From NCBI GenBank assembly GCA_000697335.1, contig JNEM01014332.1:1-22354 (forward strand): a stretch of 22,354 nucleotides of DNA, given 5' to 3'. Shown in pieces: positions 1-11,723 of this stretch. Origin of the DNA: Conidiobolus incongruus B7586 (Eukaryota; Entomophthoromycota; Entomophthoromycetes; Entomophthorales; Conidiobolaceae). The first letter of the stretch is position 1. The number at the start of each line of letters is the position of its first letter. The notes below the pieces were generated by a model. It was not told the DNA's origin. It ran no database searches and saw only the letters and a list, made by a program, of their open reading frames with translations. Position numbers and translations under genes: made by a program.

Positions 1-277
1 TAATTATTAATAACTTTTTACTATAATATTAATAAATTTCTAATATTTTATATATAGGTTTTTTATTAAAAATTAAGGTTTAATATTTTAAACATTAGTT
101 TAATTTACTTATAATTTTTTTTAAATATCATATTATTAACTATCCTAAGTAATTATAAAAAAATAAGATATAATTTAATAGATATACTAAGTATGGTAAT
201 ATTTTTAATTTTTTATTTAAAATCTTTTATAATTTTAACTTTATATATTTTATAACTATTATATAAATAATAAGTCA

Positions 278-296
278 AGATGTGTATAAGAGACAG
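278..296 (+). other. Tn5 mosaic end (sequencing-library adapter remnant)
   Basis: The bases AGATGTGTATAAGAGACAG match the 19-base hyperactive Tn5 mosaic end used in tagmentation libraries at all 19 positions. They interrupt DNA of about 90% A+T and are followed directly by an (AT)7 run. The bases to the left do not match the rest of either common adapter arm, so only the mosaic end survives. The best reading is an untrimmed adapter or a chimeric read join carried into the assembly, not host sequence. Confidence 0.93.
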
Positions 297-1333
297 ATAT
301 ATATATATATAGTTTGAAAATATTAATTTTTTTATATTTTATATATAATTTATTTTTTAATAATAAAAATATATTTGAAAAATGAGAAATTTCAAAATTT
401 TCCATTTCTTTCTTCAATATTATTTATAATAAAACATTAAGTATAAATCTATTTTAATTTATATAAATAACAAAATTCAAGTCTTTGGATATTACATTAG
501 GAAGGTTACTCTCTAATAAATTGTATAGCAATTAAACTCAATTATTATTTATTTATTAGAATAATTCCTATATATATATATATATAGCCATTCATTATTA
601 TAGAACTATATATTAACAAATATTTAATAAAATTTGTGATTTATCAATATTTCACATAATTAGTGATTAGCTGAAAAATTAGAATATATATTGTAAAAAT
701 TGATATAACTTAAAATAATTCATTTAATCCCTATACATCAACCTTAACATATATATTAAAAATTTTATTATATTTTTGCAATATATATATCAATATCAAG
801 CGATATATATTATTATATTTCAATTATTGAATATTTGTAAAAATCAAATAACTGTAAAATGATGAAATAAATTAGAATTAAATGTGATATTCTATATTAA
901 AACAAACCAGTTTATAATTAAGCCGGTTCATATAGTTAAATTTGTATCCTGCTAGCGCTAAATATCGCTTCAGTCAATTTGATATTTGATGAATCATTCA
1001 ATGTAAAGGAAAAAAATTGAAGAAATATATGCAGATATACATTTTTTGAAAGATAGAGTGAATTTATATCTTTAAATGTAGTTATAGCACTTTATGTGGT
1101 ATAACCATTGACTATATATGACACTATATTATATAATGTTTTATATTCAATCTTATCATGAAAATATCCCATTTATTATCTTTTACAAAAATTATATTTA
1201 GAAATTTATAGATTATATTTGGGAAATTATAATTATCAAATAGCTGGATATGTCACAGATAAAATCAGTAATTAAAACATTTTAGAGTCTATTAAAGATT
1301 TATTTAAATAATTTGAAAATAGCCCTACATTTG

Positions 1334-1351
1334 TAATAATAATAATAATAA
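1334..1351. repeat. (TAA)6 microsatellite
   Basis: Six perfect TAA units in AT-rich intergenic DNA. No function is suggested. Confidence 0.85.
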
Positions 1352-2662
1352 ATGATAATCTAATTGAGTGAGATTTATGTAATGTTGAATGAGATGACTC
1401 AAAACTTGTAAAATAAGAAAAAGTCAAAAGATTATATAGATATTTGATAACTCAAATCTGATTGTAATTCTGCTTATCACAATATTTGCACGAGCTCTTG
1501 TTTAAAACCATTCCTTTAATTTGATATTTTGAAAAGATATATTACAATAGTTTTATGTTTATTCAATTATAAAGTTAACCTTTTTAGATCGATAGTGCTT
1601 GAGAGTGAGCAATTTATTTTTTAAGAGTCATTAGGTTCAAAATTATTGGATTTTTATCTTAGAATAATAAAACCAACAACCTCAAAGCGGATATAATATA
1701 ATCTCTTAAGACTCAGGTTTAAGTTTAAGCATAACGTATAATGACCCTAAATTATCAGTTCACCTCACCTGTGATTTTGGATATTTAATCCACAAGCTTA
1801 TGAGTACATCTAGTGAGTAATCTTATACTAATTCTCTAAAGTTCAAGACGAATGCTCATGGTTGACACAAATAATTAACTATAGCTCAAATAATATAAAT
1901 ATCTTCTTTGGATGGATATTTTGACCATAAAAAGGGAATTGTCGTTTGATTTTGAGCAGATTAGGTAGACTTCTTGAAGGTAACTGCATTCCTTTAGGCC
2001 ATAATTGCTTAAATGAGTTATCATAGCTTAGATATATTTAGCACTCATCTTCTCAATTTTTTCTTTTTCTAATGTATATTTTGAATACAGGTTACTAAAA
2101 TGCAATTCATAAGAAATCAATGTAACTTAATTGGACTAATTGAATATCTGATTATTGATAAGTATAATATTAGTGGTGGTATATATCGATAAATGATACT
2201 AATGATAATATCAAAAAACTATATCCTTTGTAATTATTAAATTTTTAACTGAATATTATATTATTAAAGTTATCAACTTAAACTCACATTACTAATGATA
2301 TTTAATCTCACAAAGAATAATTATCAAGTTTTATAATGAAAATTTCACTAGTATTTTAAATTTTTAGTTAGATCGTAAGATTGAGCAGGTGGATGTATAA
2401 TTAAAAGAGTAAATAGGTGGTTTAATGAAGAATCATTTTATACTTGTATTACATAAATGAAATCATAATCATATGGTGTCAAGACTCAATTTAACCCTTA
2501 AATTGAATTGAAAAAAAAATCAAATTATGTGAGTTTGAAAGAAAAATAAGTAATATTCACTTTGTCTGAATTAATTATGTAAATTTATCGAGTTATAATT
2601 AAGTTGAAAAGAAGCAAACATAAGGTTTAAAAATTAATAATAAATTGAGTAGAGCCCAATTG

Positions 2663-2732
2663 TATTCACTTCTCCTTGCCAATTCTAATTGACTAACATT
2701 GCAGCTAATCTAAATACAATTTGAAGTGAATA
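2663..2732. repeat. 10-base perfect inverted repeat upstream of the CLC gene
   Basis: TATTCACTTC at 2663-2672 is the exact reverse complement of GAAGTGAATA at 2723-2732, with 50 bases between the arms. It lies about 370-440 bases before the CLC start codon. It could be paired binding sites for one regulator, a hairpin, or chance in AT-rich DNA. Confidence 0.45.
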
Positions 2733-2931
2733 AATGTTTATTTAACTCCAGATTGTTTTACTCCAATTCAAATTAAATTGGTTACAAATTTAAATTCAAC
2801 CAGTCCCATAAGTATCCTTTCACCCATTTATCATTTCTGGCAGAATCTCTATATCACGAGGGTAATCATTCCCTATGATATAAAACTCAACCTCTCCTTA
2901 TTAGAACAAGTTGCATATTGCCCAATATTCA

Positions 2932-2939
2932 TATAAATA
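2932..2939 (+). promoter_or_regulatory. Putative TATA box of the CLC gene
   Basis: TATAAATA, followed by CCC, lies 163 bases before the CLC start codon, in a slightly more GC-rich promoter-like stretch. The same nine bases TATAAATAC occur upstream of the small surface-protein gene on the other strand. In DNA this AT-rich a TATA match alone is weak evidence; the shared extended match raises it a little. Confidence 0.4.
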
Positions 2940-3102
2940 CCCATTTATTCAATTTAGGACTTTTTCAACAACTTAAAATAAATTTTGAATTATTCATATT
3001 AAAAAAATATTCTTCATTTGAATAGAAATTTATTAGTCATATATCTATTAAAATATTAGTGTTGAATTTTGTATTATATTGACAATATTTTAGTTAATAT
3101 TG

Positions 3103-6100
3103 ATGGATTCCAAATACAATTCTAGTAATCCTAATGGAGATGCTGATGAACCCCACTTGCCCGTTCCCGACGATGACATGCTCGATTCGCTCTCAGTCGA
3201 GCCTTTAAAAAATTCTGTTACCTCGAGGAATGAATTACACGACAATTCCGAGAGGGAGTCTAACCCTGCTCATTTGCCTTCTGTGAAATCCTCTCTTTCT
3301 CTTGCCTCGAGTCAATTTTCTGGAGTATTCCAACCTTTCACTAATCCCAATTCGAGTGAAAGTAAAAGTGAACTCACTCCCGGTCAAGTTTCCATTTCCG
3401 AAAACCAGCCCGTATTTTTGCAAGGTGCTGGCGAAGGTCAAAACTATTTTGATAACCAACATAACATTAGGTCTGAAACTTCTGAAGAAGCCGCTAATTC
3501 CCAGTTAATTAATCGTTTGCAAAATATTCACCAACAAAGTGAGCAAACCCCCTCAAAACGAAGTACATGGGCATTTGCAAGCTCGAATAGCTTGCCAACC
3601 GAAGGCTACGGCGCATTTAACACCACGAACGATGCGAACCAACCTCTCCTGCAAAATAGCAATGGTCATCGCTATATGAGATATGGAACGGGAAGTGAGC
3701 TTCCAAAGCAATACACTTCCAAGCGCTATTCGATGCGAAATCGACGCAATTCTGCCAACTGGACTCAGAGCCGTGCCTTGGAATGGCTCCCCTTTACCCC
3801 GCATAACGAACAAAAGTATGATGATGACAATAAACAGGAGCTGGTTGAAGAGAATAATGGACTTAGAGTGTGGTATGATGACTACACCAGTATTGGTAAT
3901 GATAATCTTACATTTATTCACACAAAAGTTTATTGAAATCAAATATTTTAGATTGGATTCACGACTATGTTAAAGAGCGTGTTAGACTTCGCCGTTTGAG
4001 ATCGATGAAAGGGATCCGAGGTTGGATTGCTAATAACTGGGATGCAAGTCAGGCTTGGATTCTCGTCACGATAATTGGTGTCTGCGCCGGTTGTGTCGCT
4101 GCAGGGATCGATGTGTTCCAAGAATACTTCTCTGATTTGAAAATGGGTTACTGCAGTTCCAATATCTTCTATAATCACAAGTTTTGCTGCTGGTATGAAG
4201 ACCCTGACGCCGTATGTTATCAGTGGAAGCCATGGTCCTCATTATTTACTTATGATGCTTCATCTACTACTTCTACATACATCGATTTTTTCGCCTACTG
4301 CTCCTGGGGTTTACTATTTGCTTTTCTCGCCGCAATCCTTGTGTATTACACCGCCGAGCCTTTCCACTCTAGTAAGAGGCGTAAAACTGGCCCAGTCAAG
4401 TATTACGCCGCTGGAAGTGGGGTTCCTGAGGTAAAGACTATTTTGGGTGGTTTTGTTATCCGTGGTTTCCTTGGTATTCAAACACTCTGGGTCAAAGCCG
4501 TGGGTTTGGCACTAGTGACAAGTTCAGGAATGAACCTGGGAAAGGAAGGCCCATTGGTACACATCGCTTGCTGTTTGGGCAATGTGTTATGTAGATTATT
4601 TAACAAATATAACAAAAACGAGGCGAAGAGACGTGAAATGCTTTCCGCTTCGGCCGCAGCAGGTGTATCGGTTGCCTTTGGTGCACCTATTGGTGGTGTC
4701 TTATTCTCTCTCGAAGAGGTCAGTTATTATTTCCCCTCAAAAACCATGTGGCGCTCTTTCTTATGTGCTCTTGTTGGATCCATGACCCTCAAGCTGATTA
4801 ATCCATTTCGCACAGGAAAAACAGTCCTTTTCGAAGTGACATTTGACAAAGAATGGCACAATTTCGAAATGGTCAACTATCTTATTATTGGTATCTTCGG
4901 TGGGCTGCTTGGTGCTGCATTCTGTAAGCTTAATCTAATGTGGAATAGAATGCGTCGTACTACCTGGCTGAATAATTACCCTGTTCGGGAAGTACTTGGG
5001 GTTGCATTGATATCAGTTGTTTTGAATTATTTCAATCCATATACCAAAATGGGGGGTCCCGAGTTGGTTGCTGAGCTATTTTCCGAATGTGTTGGTCAAA
5101 ACAATCGTGGGGATGGTCTATGCTCTCATGAGCTCATCAAATATAAAGAGATTGTCATATTGTTGGCACTTGCTATCGTTCAAAAATTCTTTTTAACTGT
5201 TATTACTTTTGGCTTAAAGGTGCCTTGTGGTGTATTTATCCCTTCATTGGCTATTGGTTCTTGCTTCGGCCGTATTATTGGTTTGACAGCCCAATTTTGG
5301 CAACAAACTTACCCTACCAATCCCATCTTTGCTACTTGTGGTGAGCCAGGCGTCAATTGCTTCACTCCTGGTGTCTATGCGATGGTTGGTGCAGCTGCTA
5401 CTTTAGCTGGTGTCACTAGAATGACACTTTCACTCGTAGTTATTGTCTTCGAACTAACTGGATCTCTTGGATATGCATTACCTTTAATGCTTTCAGTCCT
5501 TGTAGCCAAATGGGTTGCTGATGCGCTTGAACCCACCAGTATTTATGAAAATCTCATTGAATTGAATGATTATCCCTTCTTAGACAATAAGCGTGAATAT
5601 TTACATACTAAAAACGTTGTTGATGTACTTGAATCCAATTTGGAAACTATTTGTATCAATGAACCTAACTCCATTAACAAAATCAAAGGCAAAATTAATC
5701 GACAAGCCGAATATGGCTATGCTGATGGTGGCTTCCCCATCCTTGATGGTAAGCATCTTATAGGCTATATCGCATCCAATGACATGGAATATGTCTTGGA
5801 AGAATGTACACTTCCCGGTGATTCTTTGTGTCTATTCAGACGAAACAAACCAGTGTCGGAACCCAATCCTGAACCAACTATTTTCGGATATACTGAACCT
5901 GATCAAACTTATATTGTGAATGATAATATGCTCGATCTCACACCCTTCATGGATCAAGCACCCTTGAGTGTCCCTCTCAATGCATCCATGGAAGTCGTAT
6001 TAGAGCTCTTCATCAAGCTTGGAGTTCGATACCTCTGTGTTGTGGATAACGGTCATTACGTTGGAGTGATTCATAAGAAACGACTTTTAGCTTACCTCCA

Positions 6101-6116
6101 CGAATTTGAGCACTAA
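3103..6116 (+). CDS. CLC-type chloride/proton exchanger (voltage-gated chloride channel family)
   Basis: Two exons, 3103-3895 and 3952-6116, are joined across a 56-base intron (GTAATG...TTTTAG) and give a 985-residue protein. The ATG at 3103 is the first after an in-frame TAG at 3091. Residues 1 to about 260 are a Ser/Asn/Pro-rich, probably disordered cytosolic tail. The junction restores a conserved DWIHDYVKERxRLRRLRS segment. Selectivity-filter motifs follow: GSGVPE (419-424), GKEGPLVH (461-468, gating Glu463) and GVFIP (691-695), with the pore tyrosine at about 796. Two C-terminal CBS domains span about 817-880 and 923-982. Glu520 in FSLEEVSYYFP is at the 'proton glutamate' site, and the filter serine (GSG, not GPG) suggests chloride rather than nitrate. 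By family knowledge (human CLC-3/4/5, yeast Gef1) this predicts 2Cl-/H+ exchange in endosome, Golgi or vacuole membranes; the location is inferred. If the intron is retained, translation stops soon after exon 1. Confidence 0.95.
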
Positions 6117-6625
6117 AACATCAATTTAATTTAAAAGTAAAATATATATTTTTTTCATTTCAATATCTATATCCGTATATAAATGTTTGTGTTTTATAGT
6201 CATTGTATATTTTTTTACGAACATTACCGATTTTTTATTTTTATTAATTAATCATTAAATAATATTATATATAATTTATTGTATTTAATAATAAATCAGT
6301 AATTGAACTAAAAAATATCATAGAAAACTACCCTGATTTAATTCATTCTGAAAATCAAACCCAAACTGGAAATTAAAATTTTATTGGATAAAATTCAATT
6401 GAAAAAAAGATGTTATTTGCATCATCATTTCAGATATCTATTTTCATTGTTATTCCCTTAATTCAATTAATTTTTTAACACAAATAAATAATAAAAAACA
6501 AGTTAATACTAATAGAATAAATTGTTATTAATAATTAAAAGAAAATGGAATTATTTAGAAAGGGAATTATTGCAATTTATAGTAAATTAATTATTAGAAT
6601 TATTCAAATAATATAATAGTAATTC
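6117..6625. other. Intergenic spacer between the CLC and NAA25 genes
   Basis: About 500 bases of AT-rich DNA between two genes on the same strand. It must hold the CLC 3' end and the NAA25 promoter, but I could not pick out a convincing signal for either. A stop-free stretch of about 33 codons near 6271-6375 has no start codon and no splice partner, so I do not call it a gene. Confidence 0.6.
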
Positions 6626-9600
6626 ATGCATTTAGATACTATTGATTATCACCAGTATAAAAGAGCTATTTCTTTATGTAACCAATTATTATCTACTTAT
6701 AGAGATAATACTCTTATCTTGGTAAATTTATTTTAGTTACTAATTTATTTGATAATTACTAACTTAATATTACTAAGGCTTTAAAAGCTTTAAGTTTATA
6801 TTACGATGGTCAAAAGTCTGAAGGTTTAGCTCTTTGTGCTAAAGTAACTAATATGAAACCAACCGATTTCTCAACATTAAGAGCTTTGGCGGAAATCTAT
6901 CAAGCTGAAAATATGTGTAAATATTCAGTTTATATTTATTTTAAAATTTAATTAATTATATTATAGTTGACGCTTTAACCAATTTATACTCGAAAGCTTG
7001 GGAAATTAATTCAAATGATGAAGAGTTGGGAAATCAATATTTTATGATGCTAGTAGGTTTAAAAGATTTTGCTAATATGCAAAAGGTAGTAATACAAGAT
7101 ATACATATATAAAATCTATTGACATTGTTTTAGATCAGTATTGAATTGAATAAAAAATTTCCTAAAAGGTCTTACCAATTTTGGTCTATTGTCAGCATTT
7201 TGTTAAGAGTATTAAGTTTTAAAATGAAATAATTATATGATTTGCTGAATTTGGATTTAGGCTCAATTTACAGATCAACAGCAAGCAAATATTTTATATT
7301 ACCCACTTGCTGAAAGGATGTTGACTAAATTAATTTATGAAAAGGACGAAAATGGAAGTGTCCAAAATTTTGAAGGTAATTAGCAAATAATCGCTTTTAT
7401 ATTATATTATATTATATATTTACCAAACTAAATCAAATAGAATTTTATCTTTACTATACAGTCTTAAAGAACCAAAACAAGACTGAGAAGATTCTAGAAT
7501 TGTTGAACTCACCAATTGCCAAAAATTCTAATATTGAGCCACATATTCTCAACTTGAAATTGGACACTTTGTCGCAATTGGAGCACTGGGACCAAATTTA
7601 CCAAATTGGTAAGGACAACTTGGTCAAGGATAGAGATAGTTGGAATATATATGTGCCTTTCATCCAATCCACCATTAAATTGGCAGAAAATAATGCCAAA
7701 GACACCAATGGGTACTTTTAAATTTTTATAATAATTGCTCGAAATCTTTCTCATTAATTAATGTTTAGAGATTGTATAACAATTCCAGCTACATTAGAAT
7801 TTTTCGAAAGCTTGGAACAGCCAAAAAACCAAGAGGGATCTGCCAAATTGAAACGTGGTCCCTATCTTGCTCAGCTGGAACTTGTTTCAAAAACTGATTT
7901 GTCTCAACTCCCCCAACTCGTTGAAAAGTATTTTAATGTGTTCTCCAGTAAACCATCCTGCTATGATGATTTAATTCCTTATCTATCTCTTCTTGCCAAG
8001 AGTCAACTCAAATGGATCAACGAATGGGTTGTTGAGAATGCTGAGAAAATTAATAATCAGTTATCTCAAGATGTCTCTGATGTAATATACTGATATTTTT
8101 ATATCATCTGTAAATTAGTCTGAACGTTTTTTTAGGCTGAAAAAATCAAACTCACTCAGAGTCTCGTAACAATTAGAAAAATCCAGAGAGGCGTTGATAT
8201 TTTCAATGTCAATGAAATTAATCAAAAAGAATGGGAAGAAATTATTCATAATCTCATTAATGAGTATCAAACAGCACTTCCTCTAGGTAACAGCATTTAA
8301 AATCGATTCCTAAGCCGATTCTGATTTTGGTGTAGGATCCAAATTACTTAGCACCGATAAACAATATGGTGATGACTTACTCTTATTAGCTGTCCATTAT
8401 GGATTGGATATTTATCACAATAGTAAATATTATTATTAATCACTTTGAATTTTATTTAACCATGTTACATGTTATTTAGATTACTTGAAGGCCCAATCTG
8501 GTTCTAATTCACTACTTGTAAACCTGATCTACTTCCTAGAGTATGGTATTTCGAAAAGCCCAAGCAACTATCATTTCAAATTCTTACTCACCCGCCTTTA
8601 CCAACTTGTGGGCTGCTATACATCATACCAACAGCATCTTAAAAGCTTAGACATTAAACAAATCCAATTGGATACTTTGTCTCACGCTTGGATTCATCAC
8701 ACCAACTTTTTGAGTAATTGGAAGAATATTGAATTGGAGAAACACCAATGTGGATATATCTATAGAAGCAACAATAAAGAAACATATGAAATGATTAGAT
8801 TGTGCTTTAAGAATGGCACATACTCGAAGGTAATTATTCATTAGTTAATTAGCCCAGTTCATGTATTGATGAATTATTTAGATCCCAGAATTTATCAAAT
8901 TCCACAATAGGCTAGACAGATCGATTCAATCTCGCCTTAACTTGATTGAATTGATCAGAGGCAGTTGGTTCAACACAATGAATGCAAGATGGTCGAGAGC
9001 TAGTGCTGAATTCTTCTCTAATATGAACGATTGGTTAAATGAAGCAGAACTTTTTAATCTCAATGACTTATCTGATAATAGAGATTTTAATATTTACCCA
9101 GATTTCAAATTCAACCATCAGTCTGGTTCCGTTCAATGGAATGTCGAATCAAGCTCTAGTATTTTCCCAATCAGAGATGTAAGTCACTGTATCATATTAT
9201 TACTATAGATTTGATTAATGTGTACAATTAGAATCAATGGCTTCAATTACAATCCAAGACAATCCTCATCCTAAATAGTTGGTATCAGGAATTTAGTAAA
9301 AACCCCTCTGGTGTTCAGTGGAATGAAGAACACTTCAAAGAAATTTCTAATTTGTCTAATTTGATCACCTCATTAGACTTGAAAAATGTAAACTTTTATA
9401 ATATATTACTTTAATTAATCTAACTGTTTTCTTTAGATCGCCAAATCAGACCTTCTTCTCGGTTCTTTGATCGTTCTCTTCTCACAATACACCCAATCCG
9501 ATGCCAACTATCAAGAGTTGAACGGCAAGCTCAAAGCCTTGTTTCAATCCCAATTTGATCAATTAAATCGCCTCAACATCTGGGAAGTTGGTCGTAAGAT

Positions 9601-10016
9601 GTACATTATTTACAATATAATGGAAGCTATTGGTACGTCCCTAGCTTTCATCCACTTCTCCCAACCTGCCACAGCTGCCAAACCTGCTAAGGGGTCAGCC
9701 AAATCGGCTCTCAAATCCACTCCGGCTCCTTGGATTCCTCATTTCAAACGTGGCATTGACTTTGGGGCACAAAAGATGAACGACTATTTGACCCAGATCA
9801 GATTGGCCCAAGTGACCGATTCCAGCATTCAAAAAGACCTAGAAACGTTCAACCTTCCAGTTGATAAGGTAGCCTAATTAAATAATTAAATTATTCCATC
9901 TATAACCAGCTAACAACTTTTTTTAGAAATTAATTAATCATTTGAATAATTACCTCAATCAAAATTGGAAGTCCAATATCAAAAATTTCAAAGTTAAATT
10001 AAATTGTTTCATCTAG
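6626..10016 (+). CDS. NAA25: NatB N-terminal acetyltransferase auxiliary subunit (NAA25/Mdm20)
   Basis: Fourteen exons: 6626-6721, 6778-6916, 6967-7085, 7134-7208, 7261-7375, 7462-7711, 7769-8081, 8136-8286, 8336-8422, 8480-8829, 8882-9178, 9232-9387, 9437-9868 and 9927-10016. All junctions are GT...AG, phases agree throughout, and the result is 889 residues. Introns are 48-58 bases except the fifth (86); the first has a TACTAAC branch site. The ATG follows an in-frame TAA at 6620. The N-terminal half is TPR-like and carries NAA25 landmarks: LKALSLYYDGQKSEGLALC, the PTD turn, a FWSIVSILL helix, PLAERM, and later RGPYLAQLEL. In the family this subunit is the ribosome-binding scaffold that partners the catalytic Naa20/Nat3 and directs acetylation of Met-Asp/Glu/Asn N termini; in yeast it is needed for normal actin cables and mitochondrial inheritance. 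Yeast Mdm20 is about 800 residues and human about 970, so the length fits. The 5' exons are clearly more AT-rich than exon 13. Confidence 0.93.
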
Positions 10017-10275
10017 AAAATCATAAAATTTATTATTAATTAATACAATATATATTCATTATTTTTTCTGTTATTAATATTAATATTTAAAAATTCAAAA
10101 AAAAATTAAACTAAATTTTAGTAAAATTTAATGGAATATTATTTTAATATATAAATTTACAAATATATGATCATATGTTAATTTGACCTAGTTTTTAAAA
10201 AATTATGATAATAAAATACTTGCTGAATTTCAAAGTAAACAAAATATCAATTAATTAACCGATATCAGCGATTTT

Positions 10276-10402
10276 TTAAGCTCTCACCAATTTGTCCAAC
10301 ATTAATTTATTAATACTGTGTACATGGGTCTTTTTGATCATTTTAACAGCATCACTCATTATTCTATTACCATAATATTTCATAAATTTCCTAATTTGGA
10401 AT
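10276..10402 (-). CDS. Possible 3' exon of a small unidentified gene
   Basis: On the minus strand a TTTTTTATAG acceptor at 10403 opens a stop-free run of 41 codons ending in TAA at 10276-10278. The translation contains KFMKYYGNRIMSDAVKMIKK and ends LMLDKLVRA. Codon makeup and base composition look like a real exon beside the AT-only flanks. I could not join it to an upstream exon: the best candidate (an ATG near 10590 opening MLWSLPFIQIKK, with a GTATAG donor near 10519) does not keep frame across the intron. It may be the tail of a small gene with an exon I missed, a 36-residue ORF starting at the internal methionine, a decayed gene, or chance. Function unknown. Confidence 0.33.
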
Positions 10403-11723
10403 CTATAAAAAATATTTATAATATATATAGAGTAAAATATTTATAACGTGAAAAAGTATATATTTATTTTTCTAATGTGTATATCAATTTCAAAAATACA
10501 TTTATTAAAGCCTATACACGAATCCAACTATTTATTGAAGTAATTGGATTTTTTTTAATTTGAATAAAAGGCAGACTCCACAACATTATAAAATTTTCAA
10601 ATATATTAATTAGTTGACAAATTATTAAAATATAATAAATTTTCCATATTTTGTTTATAAATATTTAGAATTCTTAATATTAATCAACTTTATTATATCT
10701 AATTAAATATTATACGAATACAATTTTGACTTATGAATTAATATTTAAATTATTTCAGTAAAACTTGTAATTAATGGTTAGAAATGTATATACTCAAATC
10801 ATACTTATAATACTATATCTCTTATCAAATGTCTGAAATATTTGAATTTTTAATTTTGATATCATATGACTACTAATGATAGTTGATGTTTCATCTAATA
10901 TCTAAGAGTTGAAAAGATATTTTTATTAATACTAAAGTTTTTCGTATTTGATATGAAAATTATGTAATTTGATATTAATTGTCAAATTTATAAGCATTTT
11001 AACGATTATTTATCACTAAAATTAAATATTTTTGTATAATACTCATATATAAATTAATTATAAAAATAAGAATTTGTATGAAATATTTTAAATATACACC
11101 AATGTTTGTTTATTCAATGGTTCATATTATTCTGCTTAGTTTGCTATTTTTGTGAACATTAAATTCATTAAACTCAATATTTAGATGTTTTCTTATTATT
11201 GTGAATAAATCATATTAGTAGCAACATCACAAAAATATATACTTCTATCTTTCACATTAATTGTTAATATGAATTTAATAGAACTAAAATTTTTACAAAT
11301 CAAAATAGAAATAAATGAATGAATGATACTTAGCAAACTTAATATGTCAAACATTGATTGACATCAATCAAATTTTGGTCCAAAAATTTTGATAATATTA
11401 ATTTATCTTTATAAATTCAAAGAATACTCACAATTATATATTATATTACAAAATCATTAAAATGTAATCATATCTTTAATCTTTTAGGTTTATTTTCTAA
11501 AAAATATTTTCAAATTTAGCTAGAAATTTTTTAATATTTTATAGACTATTCTTCTTTAATTGAATTATCAATAAATTTAGATAAATGTTTGGCGAATTTT
11601 GGCTTACTTAAAAATCAAATTCATTAATTTATTTATAACTAAACCCTTATAATATAGAATGATTATTTCAACTATTTTGATTTTATAACTTGAATATTTT
11701 ATTTGATAAATTAAGTATCTCAA

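Larger units (their letters stand above)
1..3102. other. AT-rich intergenic region, no intact gene
   Basis: About 3.1 kb upstream of the CLC gene. Both strands are full of stops and no ORF of useful length is visible. It holds short AT and TAA microsatellites (297-310, 569-586, 1334-1351), an exact Tn5 mosaic end (278-296), a somewhat less AT-rich patch at about 1690-2010 with short coding-like stretches, and a 10-base inverted repeat (2663-2672 with 2723-2732). The last 250 bases are presumably the CLC promoter and 5' leader. The first 277 bases are only about 9% G+C, like the far right end of the window. I saw no tRNA or rRNA. Confidence 0.7.

Noticed and set aside
297-310. A transposon insertion explaining the Tn5 end at 278-296
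   Set aside because: There is no second inverted end, no transposase or marker gene, and no target-site duplication; a library-adapter artefact fits better.
1690-2010. Copia-type reverse transcriptase/RNase H remnant
   Set aside because: A loose resemblance around ITYNDPKL was considered, but no catalytic motif, no LTR pair and no second domain were seen, so no family is named.
10500-10592. First exon (MLWSLPFIQIKK...) joining to the orphan exon at 10276-10402
   Set aside because: Neither available donor keeps the reading frame with either acceptor, so the join is not supported.
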